The position numbers and the translations under genes were made by a program. Below are positions 26,403-34,699 of a stretch of DNA of 37,366 nt, one piece after another. The notes under the pieces are model-generated. The model did not search any database. It saw only the letters and a list, made by a program, of their open reading frames with translations, and was not told where the DNA came from. Numbering within the stretch: position 1 is the first letter of the stretch; the number at the start of each line of letters is the position of its first letter. This stretch comes from Candidatus Hinthialibacteria bacterium OLB16. GTDB taxonomy: Bacteria > Hinthialibacterota > Hinthialibacteria > OLB16. Location: positions 1 to 37,366 of the forward strand of contig LMZT01000069.1 in the NCBI GenBank assembly GCA_001567115.1, in the 5' to 3' direction.

Positions 26403-27752
26403 ATGGATTCTCTACTTGAAAAAATCTACTCACTATCTCCTGCTGAAAGAGAGGACTGTGCAAGGCATGTCATGCTGGGCGGGGGGACCCCCGGCCCTAC
26501 CATGGTTCGCGGGCAGGGGGTGCGCCTGCAGGATGTCGATGGAAATTGGTATATCGACTGCACCTCACAGAGCTGGGCCATGTACCTGGGATTTTCACAC
26601 CCGGAGATTGTCCAGGTCATGAAAGAGCATTGTGAGTATATCACTCACATTCACCAGGGTTTTCATACCTTGACCCGGCTCTATCTCAGCCGGGAGATAT
26701 CGCGGCTTCTGCCAGAGGGATTCACCCGGGTTTCCTTTACACCCGGCGGAGGGCCGAGCATCGAATCGGCCATGAAGGTGGCTTTGTTGAACCGCCCCAA
26801 TGCACACCAGATACTCAGCCAGTATGATAGCTACCACGGCACCACGCTGGGGGCGATGTCAGCCTCCTGGCATTCCACTCACGCCGCAGGAAAATATGTG
26901 GGTGGAAGCCACTTCCTCCCACTGCTGCATCAGTTCGCACGGTTCCCGAACCCCTACCTCCTGCGCCTGCCCATCCCCGGAACCCATGAGGAACCGGATG
27001 TAGCCTGTGCGGAGATGCTGAGGACTATCCTCGAACGCGGAATCAATGGCCCTCCGGCTGGTGTCATTGTCGAACCCTTGCAGGCCAGCGCCGGCCAGAT
27101 TCCGGCTACGACAGGCTATCTCAAGCGTGTCCGTGAAATCTGCGATGAATTCGGCGCAATCCTGATTTTCGATGAAATCCAGACCTTCGCCCGCATCGGT
27201 GAATATACCGCATCGGAATATTTCGGAGTCACTCCGGATGTAATCGTTCTGGGCAAAGGACTGGGCGGAGGGCTGCCGCTTTCCTGCATTGTGATCCGTG
27301 ATGGGCTTGAAGGGCTGGGCCACGATGTCCAGGAGCTGCACACATTTGCCAGCCCGACCCTCTCGCATGTGACTTCGCTCAAAATGCTCGAGATCATCGA
27401 GCGGGACAATGTCCTCGAAAATACACGGCGGATGGGGGCTTATATTGGTGAACGGCTGAATGCCCTGCGCGAGGATTTCCCCGAGATTGCCGAAGTCCGC
27501 CAGGTCGGCCTGCACATCGGTGTCGAGTTCGCCAGACCGGACCGGAATCTCACCCCGCTGCCATCGGAATGCCAGGCGGTGCGCAAGGAAGGCATGAAGA
27601 AGAATGTCATTTTTGGCCTGGGCGGAGCACGGCCCTGGGTTCTCAAGGTAAAACCACCACTGATTGTCAGCCAGGACGAAGTGGATCAGATCCTCAGTGT
27701 CCTGGAGGAATGCATTTCAAAGGTATTCAAGCGAACGACTGTGCCTGTCTGA
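26403..27752 (+). CDS. Class III (PLP-dependent) aminotransferase
   Basis: A 449-residue fold-type I aminotransferase, with GGAGG 7 nt upstream of ATG 26403. Typical class III features are YIDCTSQSWAMYLGFSHPE near the N-terminus, the PLP-phosphate loop, SYHGTTLGAMSAS, VEPLQASAGQIP, the Asp in IFDEIQTFARIG that contacts the pyridine nitrogen, and the Schiff-base Lys in LGKGLGGGLPLS (about residue 285). The family includes acetylornithine, 4-aminobutyrate, diaminobutyrate and sugar-acid aminotransferases; substrate choice cannot be read here. It appears to be a single-gene unit with a long regulatory region upstream and the secreted beta-helix gene 94 nt downstream. Confidence 0.92.
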   Translation: MDSLLEKIYSLSPAEREDCARHVMLGGGTPGPTMVRGQGVRLQDVDGNWYIDCTSQSWAMYLGFSHPEIVQVMKEHCEYITHIHQGFHTLTRLYLSREISRLLPEGFTRVSFTPGGGPSIESAMKVALLNRPNAHQILSQYDSYHGTTLGAMSASWHSTHAAGKYVGGSHFLPLLHQFARFPNPYLLRLPIPGTHEEPDVACAEMLRTILERGINGPPAGVIVEPLQASAGQIPATTGYLKRVREICDEFGAILIFDEIQTFARIGEYTASEYFGVTPDVIVLGKGLGGGLPLSCIVIRDGLEGLGHDVQELHTFASPTLSHVTSLKMLEIIERDNVLENTRRMGAYIGERLNALREDFPEIAEVRQVGLHIGVEFARPDRNLTPLPSECQAVRKEGMKKNVIFGLGGARPWVLKVKPPLIVSQDEVDQILSVLEECISKVFKRTTVPV

Positions 27753-27846
27753 ACGAAGATGGATTCGGCTGTATCGGCTACTTCAGGATCGATGATAAAT
27801 GGGTTCCTGGGGGCTGGAATCGAATAGATCAAAGAGGAGGTCAAGT

Positions 27847-30162
27847 ATGTCGAGATCTGCAGTTGCCTTTTGCCGGTCATGTCGTCTGGAAACCTTTTTC
27901 AAAATCGTGGCGGGAGTCGTGGCGGCCCTCGTAATATCCCCTTCAGCGGATGCACTGACGATCAACCTGTCGGGGGGTGGAACCGATGTGATTTTCAACG
28001 CAATTCAATCGGCATTCACAACCGGGGCGACTCTGCGGATTACCGACAGCGCCACATACACCGAAACCCAGGTTCTTGAGGTGGCTCCAAGATACAGCGG
28101 GGTCAATGGAAGGCGCGCATTCAACATCGAAGCGGCAGCGGGAGCCAATCCGGCCATCGTATTGAATGGTGGACGGGTCCTGTTTTATGCAGGTGGGGCT
28201 GATGCAAAAGTCGGAAGCAATTCAGGTGGAAAAATCTCGGTCAATGCAACCACCTCCGGAGCAGGCGCCCCTCCATTCTGGTATATAGGCCAGGAAGATG
28301 GGCTGGCTTCCGGAACAGCCTGCCAGGCGGTCCTGGAGAATCTGGATATCGACTTCACCGGCAAAGGGGAATGCATTGCTTTCGGTGCGGGTGGCAATGA
28401 CGGCTCACCTCAGACCACAGGGGCTTCTCTGACATTGAGAAATGTCACAACAACCGGTGGGGCGACAGTGGTCGAGTCGCTGTATGGTCCAGCGGGTTAT
28501 GCCTCCTCAGTGAATATCGAGGACAGCCGCCTGCTGGAATCCGTCATAGGCCTCGATCTGGGCGCTTTCGGATTGGGGGGACCCGGAAGTTCCGCCAATC
28601 TCACCCGTTCCATCATCTACTCATCGGCGGCTGTGGGAGGTGATTCCAATGGCGTAGTCGGGCGTCTCGGGCTGATGAACATCAGCCACTGCGACATCAT
28701 CAATGAGGCAGCGGGTGCTGCCAGCCGCGGTGTGACTCTGGTCGGTGGTTCCGCGAATGTGGTCAACAGCATTGTTCATGGCGATGCCGGGACAGTCGCA
28801 TTCTCAGGCACAGGAACAGTGACCGACAGCAATGTCAGCGGCCGCACGCTGGTCAATTCCGGTTTCTCCTACACCACCTCGATTGCCGAGCCGCCAGCTG
28901 ATACCTACATGGCCTACGGGCTTGATTTTTCGAACACCAATAATTTCCGTGTGAAGACCGGGGCGGCGAGCTACACCTTCGGCGCTGATCCCCCGCTTGG
29001 TTCAATCGGTGGAGGGCCATTGGTCATCACCTTGGCAGGGGGTGGAACAAACCGGATCTATGATGCCATTCAATCGGCCACCAAAACCGGGGGAAATATC
29101 CTGATCACTGACAGTGCCACCTATACCGAAAACAAGGATCTCCTTGTCGGGCAGCGCAACAGCGGTGTATTCGGCCGGCGTTCATTCAACATTTCCGCTT
29201 CACCCGGCCAGTCTCCAGAAATCGTCATGTCCGGCAATGTAATGGCCTGCTATTCAGGCTCCAGGGACATGAAGCTGGGATCCAATGAAGGCGGGCGGAT
29301 TCGGGTCGATGCACGGGCGGCGAATCCATCCTTTGGCATGTTCTGGTATATCGGACAGGAAAACGGGCTGGCTTCGGGGACCGCCTCCCAGGCCACCCTC
29401 GAAAACCTGGAAATCGATTCAACCGGCAATGCTGTCTGTATTGTATTCGGAGCAGGAGGGAATGATGACACCCCTCTGACCACCGGAGCATCACTCACAC
29501 TGCGGAATGTGACTATCAAGGGTGGCGGAGATCCGATCTTCGGTGGAGCTCCGATCAAGGCCCTCTACAAACCATCCACCTATGCCTCTGTGGTCCGGAT
29601 TGAAAACTGCCGCCTGTATGACTGCGCCAATGGCCTTGAACATGGAGCTTTCGGATTAGGTGGTGAACAGAGCATCATGGATGTGTCCCGCACCATCATT
29701 TACATCCCACCATCGATGGAAGGGGATATAAACGGCGCCATCAACCGGGTTGGGCATCTCATTCTGAACCACTGCGACATCATCAATGAAGCGACAAACG
29801 AGAATGTCGCTGCAGCTCGAGGCGTTGTTCTTATAGCCGCCGGGTCAATCCTCCCCACCTGTGAAATCATCAACAGCAATATCTATGGAGATGCTGGAAC
29901 AGTGAATTTTTCTGGAGGTGTTGCCAGTGTCACCGACAGCAATGTCAGTGCGAACACAGTGGTCAATGCCGGTTTCACATACACTGACAGTATTGCCGAA
30001 TTGCCTGCCGACACCTATATCACCTACGGCACCGATTTCTCCGACGAGGATAATTTCAGGGTCAAACAGACAGCCCAGAGTTATTCTCATGGAAGCAGCC
30101 CACCCCTGGGCGCGATCGGAAAAAAATCGACCACTGAGGTTCAGGACTGGTCGTTGTATTGA
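27847..30162 (+). CDS. Secreted beta-helix-like protein with a large internal duplication
   Basis: A 771-residue protein; ATG 27847 has AGAGGAGG just upstream. Residues 1-36 are a signal peptide (VVAALVISPSADA). The rest consists of two tandem copies of a module of about 355-370 residues: copy A from residue 37 (LTINLSGGGTDVIFNAIQSA) and copy B from residue 392 (LVITLAGGGTNRIYDAIQSA). Matching blocks include WYIGQEDGLASGTA/WYIGQENGLASGTA, TTGASLTLRNVT, ISHCDIINEA/LNHCDIINEA and VTDSNVSGRT/VTDSNVSANT. The repeating short strands and Asn/Gly turns suggest right-handed parallel beta-helices. No catalytic motif is evident; it may be a surface or matrix protein. The pseudopilin gene follows after 69 nt. 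Confidence 0.8.
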   Translation: MSRSAVAFCRSCRLETFFKIVAGVVAALVISPSADALTINLSGGGTDVIFNAIQSAFTTGATLRITDSATYTETQVLEVAPRYSGVNGRRAFNIEAAAGANPAIVLNGGRVLFYAGGADAKVGSNSGGKISVNATTSGAGAPPFWYIGQEDGLASGTACQAVLENLDIDFTGKGECIAFGAGGNDGSPQTTGASLTLRNVTTTGGATVVESLYGPAGYASSVNIEDSRLLESVIGLDLGAFGLGGPGSSANLTRSIIYSSAAVGGDSNGVVGRLGLMNISHCDIINEAAGAASRGVTLVGGSANVVNSIVHGDAGTVAFSGTGTVTDSNVSGRTLVNSGFSYTTSIAEPPADTYMAYGLDFSNTNNFRVKTGAASYTFGADPPLGSIGGGPLVITLAGGGTNRIYDAIQSATKTGGNILITDSATYTENKDLLVGQRNSGVFGRRSFNISASPGQSPEIVMSGNVMACYSGSRDMKLGSNEGGRIRVDARAANPSFGMFWYIGQENGLASGTASQATLENLEIDSTGNAVCIVFGAGGNDDTPLTTGASLTLRNVTIKGGGDPIFGGAPIKALYKPSTYASVVRIENCRLYDCANGLEHGAFGLGGEQSIMDVSRTIIYIPPSMEGDINGAINRVGHLILNHCDIINEATNENVAAARGVVLIAAGSILPTCEIINSNIYGDAGTVNFSGGVASVTDSNVSANTVVNAGFTYTDSIAELPADTYITYGTDFSDEDNFRVKQTAQSYSHGSSPPLGAIGKKSTTEVQDWSLY

Positions 30163-30231
30163 AATCGATTCGAGCGCAGGGGAGAATCGGAAAACCCTCC
30201 CCTGCCGCCGATCCCCTGGAGGTCCATTACG

Positions 30232-30894
30232 ATGAATCCGCCTGATATGCCCCTGGAAAGTGGGCAGAAGAGGGGCTTTACGCTCATCGAACTGCTGATC
30301 GTCATCGCGATCATTTTGATCCTGATCGCCATCGCACTGCCCAATTTCCTGGAAGCTCAGGTTCGTGCAAAGGTGACACGCGCCAATGCCGAGCTGAGAA
30401 CAGTCGCGACCGCGATGGAATCCTACCGTGCGGATAATACCCGTTACTGCTACCCGACCCAGCGCGGCATGCAGTTTCCGATCACCCTGCCGCGAAAAAA
30501 GGAGATGGAACTGTTCCAGAAAAAAAACCATCCCGGTTATGGTTCAGTACCCGATGAGTTGACCACTCCGGTGCCCTACCTTCCCAAGACACTGGAAGAT
30601 TTTTTCAAGACGACCAGCTTCGGGGTGACCCAGGATGGAGACCTGGATCTTCCCTATGGCCATCCCTGGAAGCGATACGCACTGGGATCCCGGGACGGGG
30701 GGGCTTTATTCCTTTTTGAGCCTGCTCTTCATACGGCTCAGAAACGTTATGACTGGAAAACCAGGCAGTGGGTTTCATTGAGCCTCGGTCCAGATCATAT
30801 CGAAGACATCATGTCTCCCTTCAATCCAATGGTGGAATATTCACCTACCAATGGAACTGTCAGCCGTGGAGACATCACCAAGGCAGGCCCCTGA
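30232..30894 (+). CDS. Type IV pilin-like / pseudopilin protein
   Basis: A 220-residue prepilin with a 15-residue leader ending KRG, the cleavage site before FTLIELLIVIAIILILIAIALPNF, and Glu at +5 as required. The helix continues as LEAQVRAKVTRANAELRTVATAMESYRADN, a sequence style common in pseudopilins of uncultured PVC/FCB phyla. The tail ends with EYSPTNGTVSRGDITKAGP, also typical there. It would be processed by a prepilin peptidase and assembled into a type II secretion or type IV pilus-like fibre. GGAGG lies about 9 nt upstream. No assembly ATPase or secretin is in the window, so it depends on machinery elsewhere, perhaps exporting the upstream beta-helix protein. Confidence 0.9.
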   Translation: MNPPDMPLESGQKRGFTLIELLIVIAIILILIAIALPNFLEAQVRAKVTRANAELRTVATAMESYRADNTRYCYPTQRGMQFPITLPRKKEMELFQKKNHPGYGSVPDELTTPVPYLPKTLEDFFKTTSFGVTQDGDLDLPYGHPWKRYALGSRDGGALFLFEPALHTAQKRYDWKTRQWVSLSLGPDHIEDIMSPFNPMVEYSPTNGTVSRGDITKAGP

Positions 30895-30919
30895 TGGCAT
30901 CTTCCTCCATTCAGTATGA

Positions 30920-32095
30920 CAAACTCGGTATCCTGCTGAGAGGCCTGGTTTCGAGGGGACGGCATTTAATTGGCTCATTCTGCCCGATCGAGACAGAACT
31001 GCAGGGAACATTCAACTCGCAGTTTCAACCCTTCATCGATCATCTGAAGAACGGGCGGAATCTCACTTTCCATACCATACAGCCAGGTCCGATTCCAGCG
31101 AAAAAGCGATTGCATCCAAGATTGAAGGGAACAATGGCGGTGCGGATGCTTCGGTTGTCTGTGTCGAAGGAATCGGTGTTTATTGTTTTTCAGAATCTCC
31201 GGAAACAGCCAGAACAGTGGCCCGGGCCGCACTCTCCTGTGCCACAGGTGGCCAGCCTTTGCCTTCTGCCCAGCGGGACCTCATTGGCTCAGAGCCTTTG
31301 TCCGGGAGGATTGCATTCATCACCGGCGGGGCAAGTGGAATCGGGCTGGCAACTGCCCACCGCCTGCTGCTGGAAGGGGCCTGTGTCACCATCGGAGATA
31401 TCAACCAGGACCGGCTCCAGCAGGAGTCACAGACCCTGGGTGAAGTGTATGGCCCGGATCGGATTCAGGCGGTCCTCTGTGATGTCACATCTTCCCAGTC
31501 GGTTAAGGAAGCCTTCCGGCAGGCCGCCCTGCAGTGGTGCGGGCTGGATATCCTGGTGAACAATGCCGGGACTGCCCTGAGCGGCTCCCTTTTCGACCTC
31601 ACCGATGAAGATTATGACCGCCAGAACGCCATCATGCCGCGAGGCAGTTTCCTCTGCACAAGACAGGCCGCGGAAATATTCCGGGACCAGGAGATGGGTG
31701 GGGATATTGTCTATATCGCCAGCAAGAATTCCGTGTTTGCTGGATCGAAGAACCTGGCTTACAGCACCGCAAAGGCGGCCCAGCTGCATCAGGCGCGCCT
31801 GGCGGCAGTGGAGTTGTCCGACATTCAGGTTCGTGTGAATGTGGTCAATCCCGATGCCGTGGTGCGTGGCTCAAGCATCTTCTCGGGAGAGTGGGCTGCG
31901 GATCGCGCCAGGGCTTATGGCATCATGGAAGAGGATCTGGGGAAATATTATGCCCAGAGGAACCTGCTCAAAGCGGAGCTGCTGCCGGAAGATATCGCTG
32001 CTGCGGTTTATGTGCTGGTCGGTCCGGATCTGAGAAAATCCACCGGCCTGGTGATCAATGTGGATGGAGGGTTTGCGCCCTCCATGATGCGTTGA
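30920..32095 (+). CDS. SDR domain related to RhaD-type aldolase/dehydrogenase, start unclear
   Basis: From about residue 120 of the open frame this is a clear SDR (SGRIAFITGGASGIGLATA, NNAG, YSTAKAA). The signature RVNVVNPDAVVRGSSIF and the ending TGLVINVDGGFAPSMMR match the C-terminal half of bifunctional rhamnulose-1-phosphate aldolase/alcohol dehydrogenases. The open frame runs back to a stop at 30917-30919 without ATG, GTG or TTG before GTG 31217. The part just ahead (ADASVVCVEGIGVYCFSES) resembles the linker that follows the aldolase domain. So this is either a stand-alone SDR started at 31217 (292 residues) or a remnant of the fusion enzyme without its aldolase. It converges on the DeoR gene with a 3-nt gap and follows the pseudopilin gene. 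Confidence 0.7.
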   Translation, partial: QTRYPAERPGFEGTAFNWLILPDRDRTAGNIQLAVSTLHRSSEERAESHFPYHTARSDSSEKAIASKIEGNNGGADASVVCVEGIGVYCFSESPETARTVARAALSCATGGQPLPSAQRDLIGSEPLSGRIAFITGGASGIGLATAHRLLLEGACVTIGDINQDRLQQESQTLGEVYGPDRIQAVLCDVTSSQSVKEAFRQAALQWCGLDILVNNAGTALSGSLFDLTDEDYDRQNAIMPRGSFLCTRQAAEIFRDQEMGGDIVYIASKNSVFAGSKNLAYSTAKAAQLHQARLAAVELSDIQVRVNVVNPDAVVRGSSIFSGEWAADRARAYGIMEEDLGKYYAQRNLLKAELLPEDIAAAVYVLVGPDLRKSTGLVINVDGGFAPSMMR

Positions 32096-32098
32096 ATG

Positions 32099-32866
32099 TC
32101 AGGCAAGGTCCACTTGAATGTTCTGCTGCTGGAGTTCATCCACGATTCGCCTGTCGAGGTCGCTGTCTGAAATCAGCAGGTCGATATCATCGAAGGGGCA
32201 TATCCACGCAAAGGCCCGTTTATCCGCTTTGGAGTGGTCCGCAACCACAACGGATCGCTTGGAGACTTTCAGCGCCGCCTGGACCACCTCCGCTTCGGAC
32301 AGGTCACTGGCGCTCAGCCCATGCTGGACATGAAAACCATCCACCGACAGGAAAGCGATATCTACAGAAAACTGCGCCAGATTCTTCACCAGAATCGGCC
32401 CGACCAGATCCTGGCTTTTGGGGCGGTAGCACCCCCCGAGCAGATACAGGCGGATTCCCGCACTGGCTGCCAGCTCCTGGACAATCGGGACTGCATTGGT
32501 GATGACTGTCAGATCCTGGAGGTGTTTGAGATTCATCGCGATCTGAAGGGCAGTAGTTCCTGAATCGAGAAAGATCGAAAGGCCCGATTTAACCATCCGG
32601 GCAGCTAAGGCGCCAATCCGCTTTTTTTCACGAACATTTTTCAACAGGCGCTCATTATAGCTGAACTCGAACTGGGTCGAGGTGGACAGCAAGGCCCCTC
32701 CATAGGTTTTGACCAGGTGGCCTTTGTTTTCCAGTTTGGTGAGATCCCTGCGGATGGTGGCTTCGGAGGCTTCAAACATCTGGGAAAGGTCAGCAACAGA
32801 GGCTTTCTTTTCCTGGCGCAGAAAGTTCAGAATTGCTGCCTGACGATTTTCTTCAGCATACCCCAT
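32099..32866 (-). CDS. DeoR-family transcriptional regulator
   Basis: A 255-residue repressor. ATG 32866 has GGGAGG about 8 nt upstream; the frame opens at 32923. The N-terminal winged helix-turn-helix reads RQAAILNFLRQEKKASVADLSQ then ASEATIRRDLTKLENKG, the DeoR recognition helix. The C-terminal sugar-phosphate sensor domain shows DSGTTALQIA, TNAVPIVQEL, LLGGCYRP and VADHSKADKRAF. Members respond to phosphorylated sugars and repress catabolic genes. Its neighbours (MDR dehydrogenase upstream, RhaD-like SDR convergent downstream, galactose genes) suggest it controls a sugar pathway. Confidence 0.93.
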   Translation of the reverse strand: MGYAEENRQAAILNFLRQEKKASVADLSQMFEASEATIRRDLTKLENKGHLVKTYGGALLSTSTQFEFSYNERLLKNVREKKRIGALAARMVKSGLSIFLDSGTTALQIAMNLKHLQDLTVITNAVPIVQELAASAGIRLYLLGGCYRPKSQDLVGPILVKNLAQFSVDIAFLSVDGFHVQHGLSASDLSEAEVVQAALKVSKRSVVVADHSKADKRAFAWICPFDDIDLLISDSDLDRRIVDELQQQNIQVDLA

Positions 32867-33011
32867 TTCGATGCCCTCCCGGCTGCGAATATCAGCGATC
32901 CATTCAACTCGATCCCCAGGCAAGCCCCGGAATGGATGGTCCTTGCAGCTTCATGATAAAATAAGGTCATTTCTTCACAAAATCGAGAGCACTGAGAATC
33001 TCCCGGCTGAG

Positions 33012-33977
33012 TCAGGGGATGAAGGCAACCTTGAGAGCCTGCTGGCTTTTCAATAATTCGATTGCGCGGGAGTAGTCTTCGAGGGGCATCACTTCGGAAA
33101 CAACCAGGCTTAGATCAAGCCCACCCGAGAGGATCCGGTCACGAGCATAAAGTGCACCTTCACGAGTGTGAGGCTGCGCACCGGCAAGCATCAATCCTCC
33201 CCACAGATCAGGTGTAAAGATATAAGGCTCGCGTTGAACTGCAAACAGCACCACAAGTGAGCTGGTCATCTTCATTGCGGCAGAAACAGCCTTCGGGTTC
33301 CCAGCGCAATCGAAGGCCGTATCGAAGCACCCCTTCTGCCCTCTTTTGGGAAGGGAGGCAAATGAGGGATCGGACGGGTCGATCACACGGTCCGCTCCAG
33401 CCTGGAGTGCCAGCCGCCTCCGCATGGGGTTCGGATCGATCCCTGCCACAGAAGCAGCTCCACCACAGCGCAGGAGCTGTATGCAGATCAAACCGGCTGG
33501 CCCCAGGCCGGACACCGCCACCGATCTGCCTTGAACCAGGTCGAGCTTCTCGGCCAGCTGGATATGCACACTGACGCACATGGCGAGTTCGAGAGGCGCC
33601 CAGTTTTCAGGCCTGGCATCATCCGGGATGGGTACCAGCTCCCAGGCCTCCTTGACCACATACTCGGCATAACACCCCTGGACATGATGCCCTGAATCCC
33701 GCCACATGCAGACCCGCTGGCCAGGGTGATATTCTGTAACTCCTTCGCCACAACAAACCACTTCACCACAACCCTCATGCCCGGGCTGCCCCAGTGTATA
33801 GGGATAAGACAGGGGGACACCGGGGAACATGGGCTGCCCATCGAAAATGTGCATATCCCAATGGGGGCAGGTGGTCACAGCAAGGACTTTCAGAAGCACC
33901 TGGCCGGGGCCAGGAATGGGGGGATCGACCTCAAGGATTTCAAAATTGCCTGGTGATTGAATCTGCAGAACTTTCAT
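33012..33977 (-). CDS. Medium-chain (zinc-type) dehydrogenase, short form
   Basis: A 321-residue MDR-family oxidoreductase starting MKVLQIQSPGNFEI. The catalytic-zinc region shows TTCPHWDMH and GQPGHEGCGEV, which supply Cys, His and Glu ligands, and the NAD(P) site is VSGLGPAGLICIQLLRCGGA. The loop with four Cys that binds structural zinc in alcohol and sorbitol dehydrogenases is missing, so the protein is shorter than the usual 340-350 residues. It may oxidise a sugar or sugar acid; the context with DeoR and the SDR supports sugar catabolism. It lies 146 nt upstream of the regulator and 57 nt downstream of the phosphatidyltransferase gene. Confidence 0.85.
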   Translation of the reverse strand: MKVLQIQSPGNFEILEVDPPIPGPGQVLLKVLAVTTCPHWDMHIFDGQPMFPGVPLSYPYTLGQPGHEGCGEVVCCGEGVTEYHPGQRVCMWRDSGHHVQGCYAEYVVKEAWELVPIPDDARPENWAPLELAMCVSVHIQLAEKLDLVQGRSVAVSGLGPAGLICIQLLRCGGAASVAGIDPNPMRRRLALQAGADRVIDPSDPSFASLPKRGQKGCFDTAFDCAGNPKAVSAAMKMTSSLVVLFAVQREPYIFTPDLWGGLMLAGAQPHTREGALYARDRILSGGLDLSLVVSEVMPLEDYSRAIELLKSQQALKVAFIP

Positions 33978-34033
33978 GAAAAACCTCAGGCCGTTGGCTG
34001 TGAGTCTATGAAAAGAACCTGGCAGAAAGGTTC

Positions 34034-34666
34034 TTAAAATTCCGGGGAATTCTGTTTTGAAACCGGGCTTTTCTCTGCCTGTGCATCCGGGAAAATGACC
34101 GGCTTCAAAATGTGCCAGTTTCCACTGAAATAATCATACAGGGACCACACGGTCACAATGGAAGCGACCGCCAGCAGGCTGTGATAGATCCAGAAAGGCT
34201 CGTTCTCTGTCGCTCGGTCGCCAAAAATGACCCTGAGGCCCAGGATGGCGAAAATGACAACAGCCTGGACGACCGCTTTGACTTTCCCTGACCAGCGTGC
34301 TGCCACCACGACCCCACGGTGAGCGCAGACTGTTCTCAGGGTCGAGACCAGGGAGTCCCGCCACAGGAGAAACAGCACCAGGTACATGGCGATCCGGTTA
34401 TCCGACCCGACTGCAAATTCAACCGCCATGCAGAGGAAAATGGTCAGCCTGGAGACACTGTCGGCCAGTGGATCGAGCAGTTTTCCGAAGTCGGTGACTT
34501 CTTTCCGCCTTCGGGCTGCGATCCCATCGAACAGGTCGGTGAGCTCGGAGAGAATAACTATGATCAGAGCGGTAACCCGCGACCAGAGGTACCCCTGGAA
34601 GAACACCACCGCAAACACCGGTGTGAGGAACAGCCTTGTCCAGGTTAAAAGGAGCGCCAGATTCAT
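34034..34666 (-). CDS. pgsA: CDP-diacylglycerol--glycerol-3-phosphate phosphatidyltransferase-like
   Basis: A 210-residue membrane protein with the family signature in LTDLFDGIAARRRKEVTDFGKLLDPLADSVSR and about five hydrophobic segments, close to the length of PgsA. PgsA makes phosphatidylglycerophosphate for anionic phospholipids. It sits 33 nt after galK in an otherwise sugar-related run of minus-strand genes. A second, longer family member is at 21560. The exact alcohol acceptor is not determinable by eye, so the gene symbol is provisional. Confidence 0.8.
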   Translation of the reverse strand: MNLALLLTWTRLFLTPVFAVVFFQGYLWSRVTALIIVILSELTDLFDGIAARRRKEVTDFGKLLDPLADSVSRLTIFLCMAVEFAVGSDNRIAMYLVLFLLWRDSLVSTLRTVCAHRGVVVAARWSGKVKAVVQAVVIFAILGLRVIFGDRATENEPFWIYHSLLAVASIVTVWSLYDYFSGNWHILKPVIFPDAQAEKSPVSKQNSPEF

Positions 34667-34699
34667 TGTCGGGAATGCTACACGGAATTATCCCGCAGG

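Noticed and set aside
30768-31559. Plus-strand frame running out of the pseudopilin gene across the SDR start
   Set aside because: Its product is compositionally odd, while the alternative frame gives a conserved SDR. An ATG at 30894 overlaps the pilin stop, but the product has no known resemblance.
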